Assembly: GCF_036321025.1 (NCBI RefSeq)
Contig: NZ_JAZAPB010000002.1
Span: 620,001-684,000 of the forward strand
Direction of reading: 5' to 3'
Length of the DNA: 64,000 nt
Origin: Alteraurantiacibacter hainanensis
Lineage (GTDB): Bacteria > Pseudomonadota > Alphaproteobacteria > Sphingomonadales > Sphingomonadaceae
Within the stretch, counting starts at the first letter, position 1; each line of letters opens with the position of its first letter. Made by a program: the position numbers and the translations under genes. The notes beneath the pieces are model-generated. The model did no database searches, had not been told where the DNA came from, and was given only the letters and a program-made list of their open reading frames with translations. Shown here piece after piece: positions 62,433 through 64,000 of the stretch.

Positions 62433-64000
62433 ATGAAAAGATTTCTAGCCTGCACGACCGCGCTTGCGCTGGTCCCGGGCGTGGCTTTCGCGCAGGAGGC
62501 GGAAGCGCCCGAGAACGAAGGCCCGATCATCCTGGTTACCGCCGAACGCCGCGCGGAAAATGTCCAGGACGTGCCGATTTCCATCGTGGCGCTGTCCGGC
62601 GATACCCTGCGAGAGCGCGGGGTCGACAATCTCGACGATCTCACCGCCGAAGTGCCCTCGCTCAGCTTTGTCGACAACGGCAACACCAAATATCTGAATA
62701 TCCGCGGCGTCGGCGTGACCGAATCCGCCCCCAACCAGACGGTGGGCGTCGCCGTTCACCTGGATGGCGCCTACATCGCGCGCGAGTTCACCTTCGCCGA
62801 TGCATTCTTCGACCTTGAGAGCATCCAGGTGCTGCGCGGACCGCAGGGCACCTATTCCGGACAGAACGCCTCGGGCGGCGCGATATTCATCGAATCCGCC
62901 AGGCCGGTGCTGGGCAGGGCCACGGGGTATGCGCAGTTCACGCTCGCCGAATACGACAGGCGCTCCATCGAAGGTGCGGTCAGCGTGCCGCTCGGCAATG
63001 AACTCGCCGCGCGCTTCTCGCTGAAGGCGGAGACGCGCGACAGCTACTACACCAACCTCGGGCCCAGCGGGAATACGATGGTGGTCGGGTCGCTCCCTCA
63101 GCCGGGCGATCGGCGCAACATCGTCGGCCGTGCACAGCTGCTGTGGGAGCCTGCGGCGGATTTCCAGTTCCGCCTCATCCACCAGTTCAGCAACGCGGAA
63201 AGCGACGGCACGCCGTTCCAGAATGACACTGCGCAAAGCCGCGCCAATCCGTTTATCCTGAACTACAACCAGACGCCCTATTCGCGCAATCGCACCAAGT
63301 ATAACCGCACCACCGCGACGGCGCGCTGGGATCCGGTCGAGGCATTCCAGGTGAATGCGGTACTAGCCTACCAGTCCACCTCGCACCTTACCGGCGGCGA
63401 TTACGACCGCACGGGCGCGGAAATTGCGCAGGGTTTCACGGCGCTTGAAGACGAATACTGGGCCGGCGAGGTCAATCTCGTATCCATGGGCGACGGCCCG
63501 TTCGAATGGACCCTTGGCGCCACCTTCCTCGACTACGTGCAGGAAGGCGACGTCTACACCGAACGCGGTGCGGCAATCCAGACGGGCTTGGGGCGCAACT
63601 TCTCCGTAAAGCCCGTGCGCAGCAACGAGGCCGTCTTCGGTGAGATCGGCTATCAGTTCACCGACACGCTGCAGATCAAGGTCGGCGCGCGCTACAACCA
63701 CGAACGCAACGGCTTCGAGCGGTTCCTGATCTATCCAATGGGCGGTCTCGACAATTCCGGGCCGTCGGCACCGTTCCCGGCCAACGACCAGTTCGTGACT
63801 TTCAACAACATGACCGGTCGCGTGCTGCTGAACTACGAACCGAACCCCGATCACCTGTTCTATGCAACGGTCAGCCGTGGCTACAAGCCGGGCGGCATCA
63901 CCGCAGTGGCGCAGGAATACGATTCGGAAATCGTGACCAACTGGGAAGCCGGCTGGAAGGGCGCGCTGCTCGAAGGGCTGCTGCAAGGCTCGTTCAGCGC
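62433..64000 (+). CDS. TonB-dependent outer-membrane receptor (5' part, runs off the window)
   Basis: The first 522 codons of a receptor. Signal: MKRFLACTTALALVPGVAFA. The plug begins ILVTAERRAENVQDVPISIV and includes YLNIRGVGVTESAPNQTVGV and IQVLRGPQGTYSGQNASGG. Barrel strands follow, including DHLFYATVSRGYKPGG before the window end. GGGGAGG precedes the ATG. The plug wording differs from the receptor at 22263, so the two are not recent duplicates. With lacI and an operator candidate directly upstream, this is the likely outer-membrane importer for the glycan locus. Confidence 0.93.
   Translation, partial: MKRFLACTTALALVPGVAFAQEAEAPENEGPIILVTAERRAENVQDVPISIVALSGDTLRERGVDNLDDLTAEVPSLSFVDNGNTKYLNIRGVGVTESAPNQTVGVAVHLDGAYIAREFTFADAFFDLESIQVLRGPQGTYSGQNASGGAIFIESARPVLGRATGYAQFTLAEYDRRSIEGAVSVPLGNELAARFSLKAETRDSYYTNLGPSGNTMVVGSLPQPGDRRNIVGRAQLLWEPAADFQFRLIHQFSNAESDGTPFQNDTAQSRANPFILNYNQTPYSRNRTKYNRTTATARWDPVEAFQVNAVLAYQSTSHLTGGDYDRTGAEIAQGFTALEDEYWAGEVNLVSMGDGPFEWTLGATFLDYVQEGDVYTERGAAIQTGLGRNFSVKPVRSNEAVFGEIGYQFTDTLQIKVGARYNHERNGFERFLIYPMGGLDNSGPSAPFPANDQFVTFNNMTGRVLLNYEPNPDHLFYATVSRGYKPGGITAVAQEYDSEIVTNWEAGWKGALLEGLLQGSFS

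Overview
The window looks like chromosomal DNA of an aerobic, GC-rich alphaproteobacterium of the Sphingomonadales, most likely Erythrobacteraceae. This is inferred from protein style only: TonB-dependent receptors with the VTAQRR/VTAERR plug start, an UrcA-family protein, an Rsh-type (p)ppGpp enzyme, class II fumarase, and a GH35/GH31 pair of the type found in glycan-degrading Gram-negatives. No rRNA gene, transposase, integrase, CRISPR array or phage module was seen.

Layout. (1) 1-12.3 kb, ordinary chromosome: 5' part of infC (apparently from an ATA start), a membrane protein, pdeM, hemF, a GH16 lipoprotein, an M1 peptidase lipoprotein, the bifunctional (p)ppGpp synthetase/hydrolase, a cyclophilin, an MscS channel and a small zincin. 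(2) 12.37-19.4 kb: tRNA-Ser(GGA) followed by an accessory-looking stretch of small envelope proteins, a lipoprotein/LytS-type kinase/LytTR regulator operon, and several copies of a ~125-bp repeat built from GTCCGC...GGGT...AGCGG units. (3) 19.4-24.9 kb: ABC-F ATPase, GrpB-family protein and a TonB-dependent receptor with a terminator. (4) 24.9-40.7 kb, a mirror-image surface module: a 2,666-aa RTX/cadherin-like/FG-GAP protein and a 1,682-aa autotransporter, each divergent from its own LuxR-type regulator, with the two regulators convergent and palindromes in both promoter gaps. (5) 40.7-44.6 kb: fumC, a small secreted protein, and an overlapping operon of DUF305 protein, lipoprotein and membrane-anchored cytochrome c. 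(6) 44.7-64 kb: a carbohydrate and aromatic-ester catabolic locus.

How region 6 works together. An MFS transporter, a tannase/feruloyl-esterase-family protein, an alpha/beta-hydrolase, a CapA-like protein, a GH35 beta-galactosidase and a GH31 alpha-xylosidase-like enzyme lie head to tail with tiny gaps or overlaps. Divergent or distal to them are a MmgE/PrpD enzyme, a second MFS transporter, a cytochrome P450, a LacI-type regulator and a TonB-dependent receptor that runs off the end. Three intergenic 14-mers of the form ATG(T/A)(A/T)A(A/G)CGCTTGC sit in front of these units, which suggests a single LacI-family regulon for importing and stripping a decorated, probably plant-derived glycan. The substrate is inference. 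A di-heme cytochrome/OmpA-like gene pair lies inside the locus but has no visible operator.
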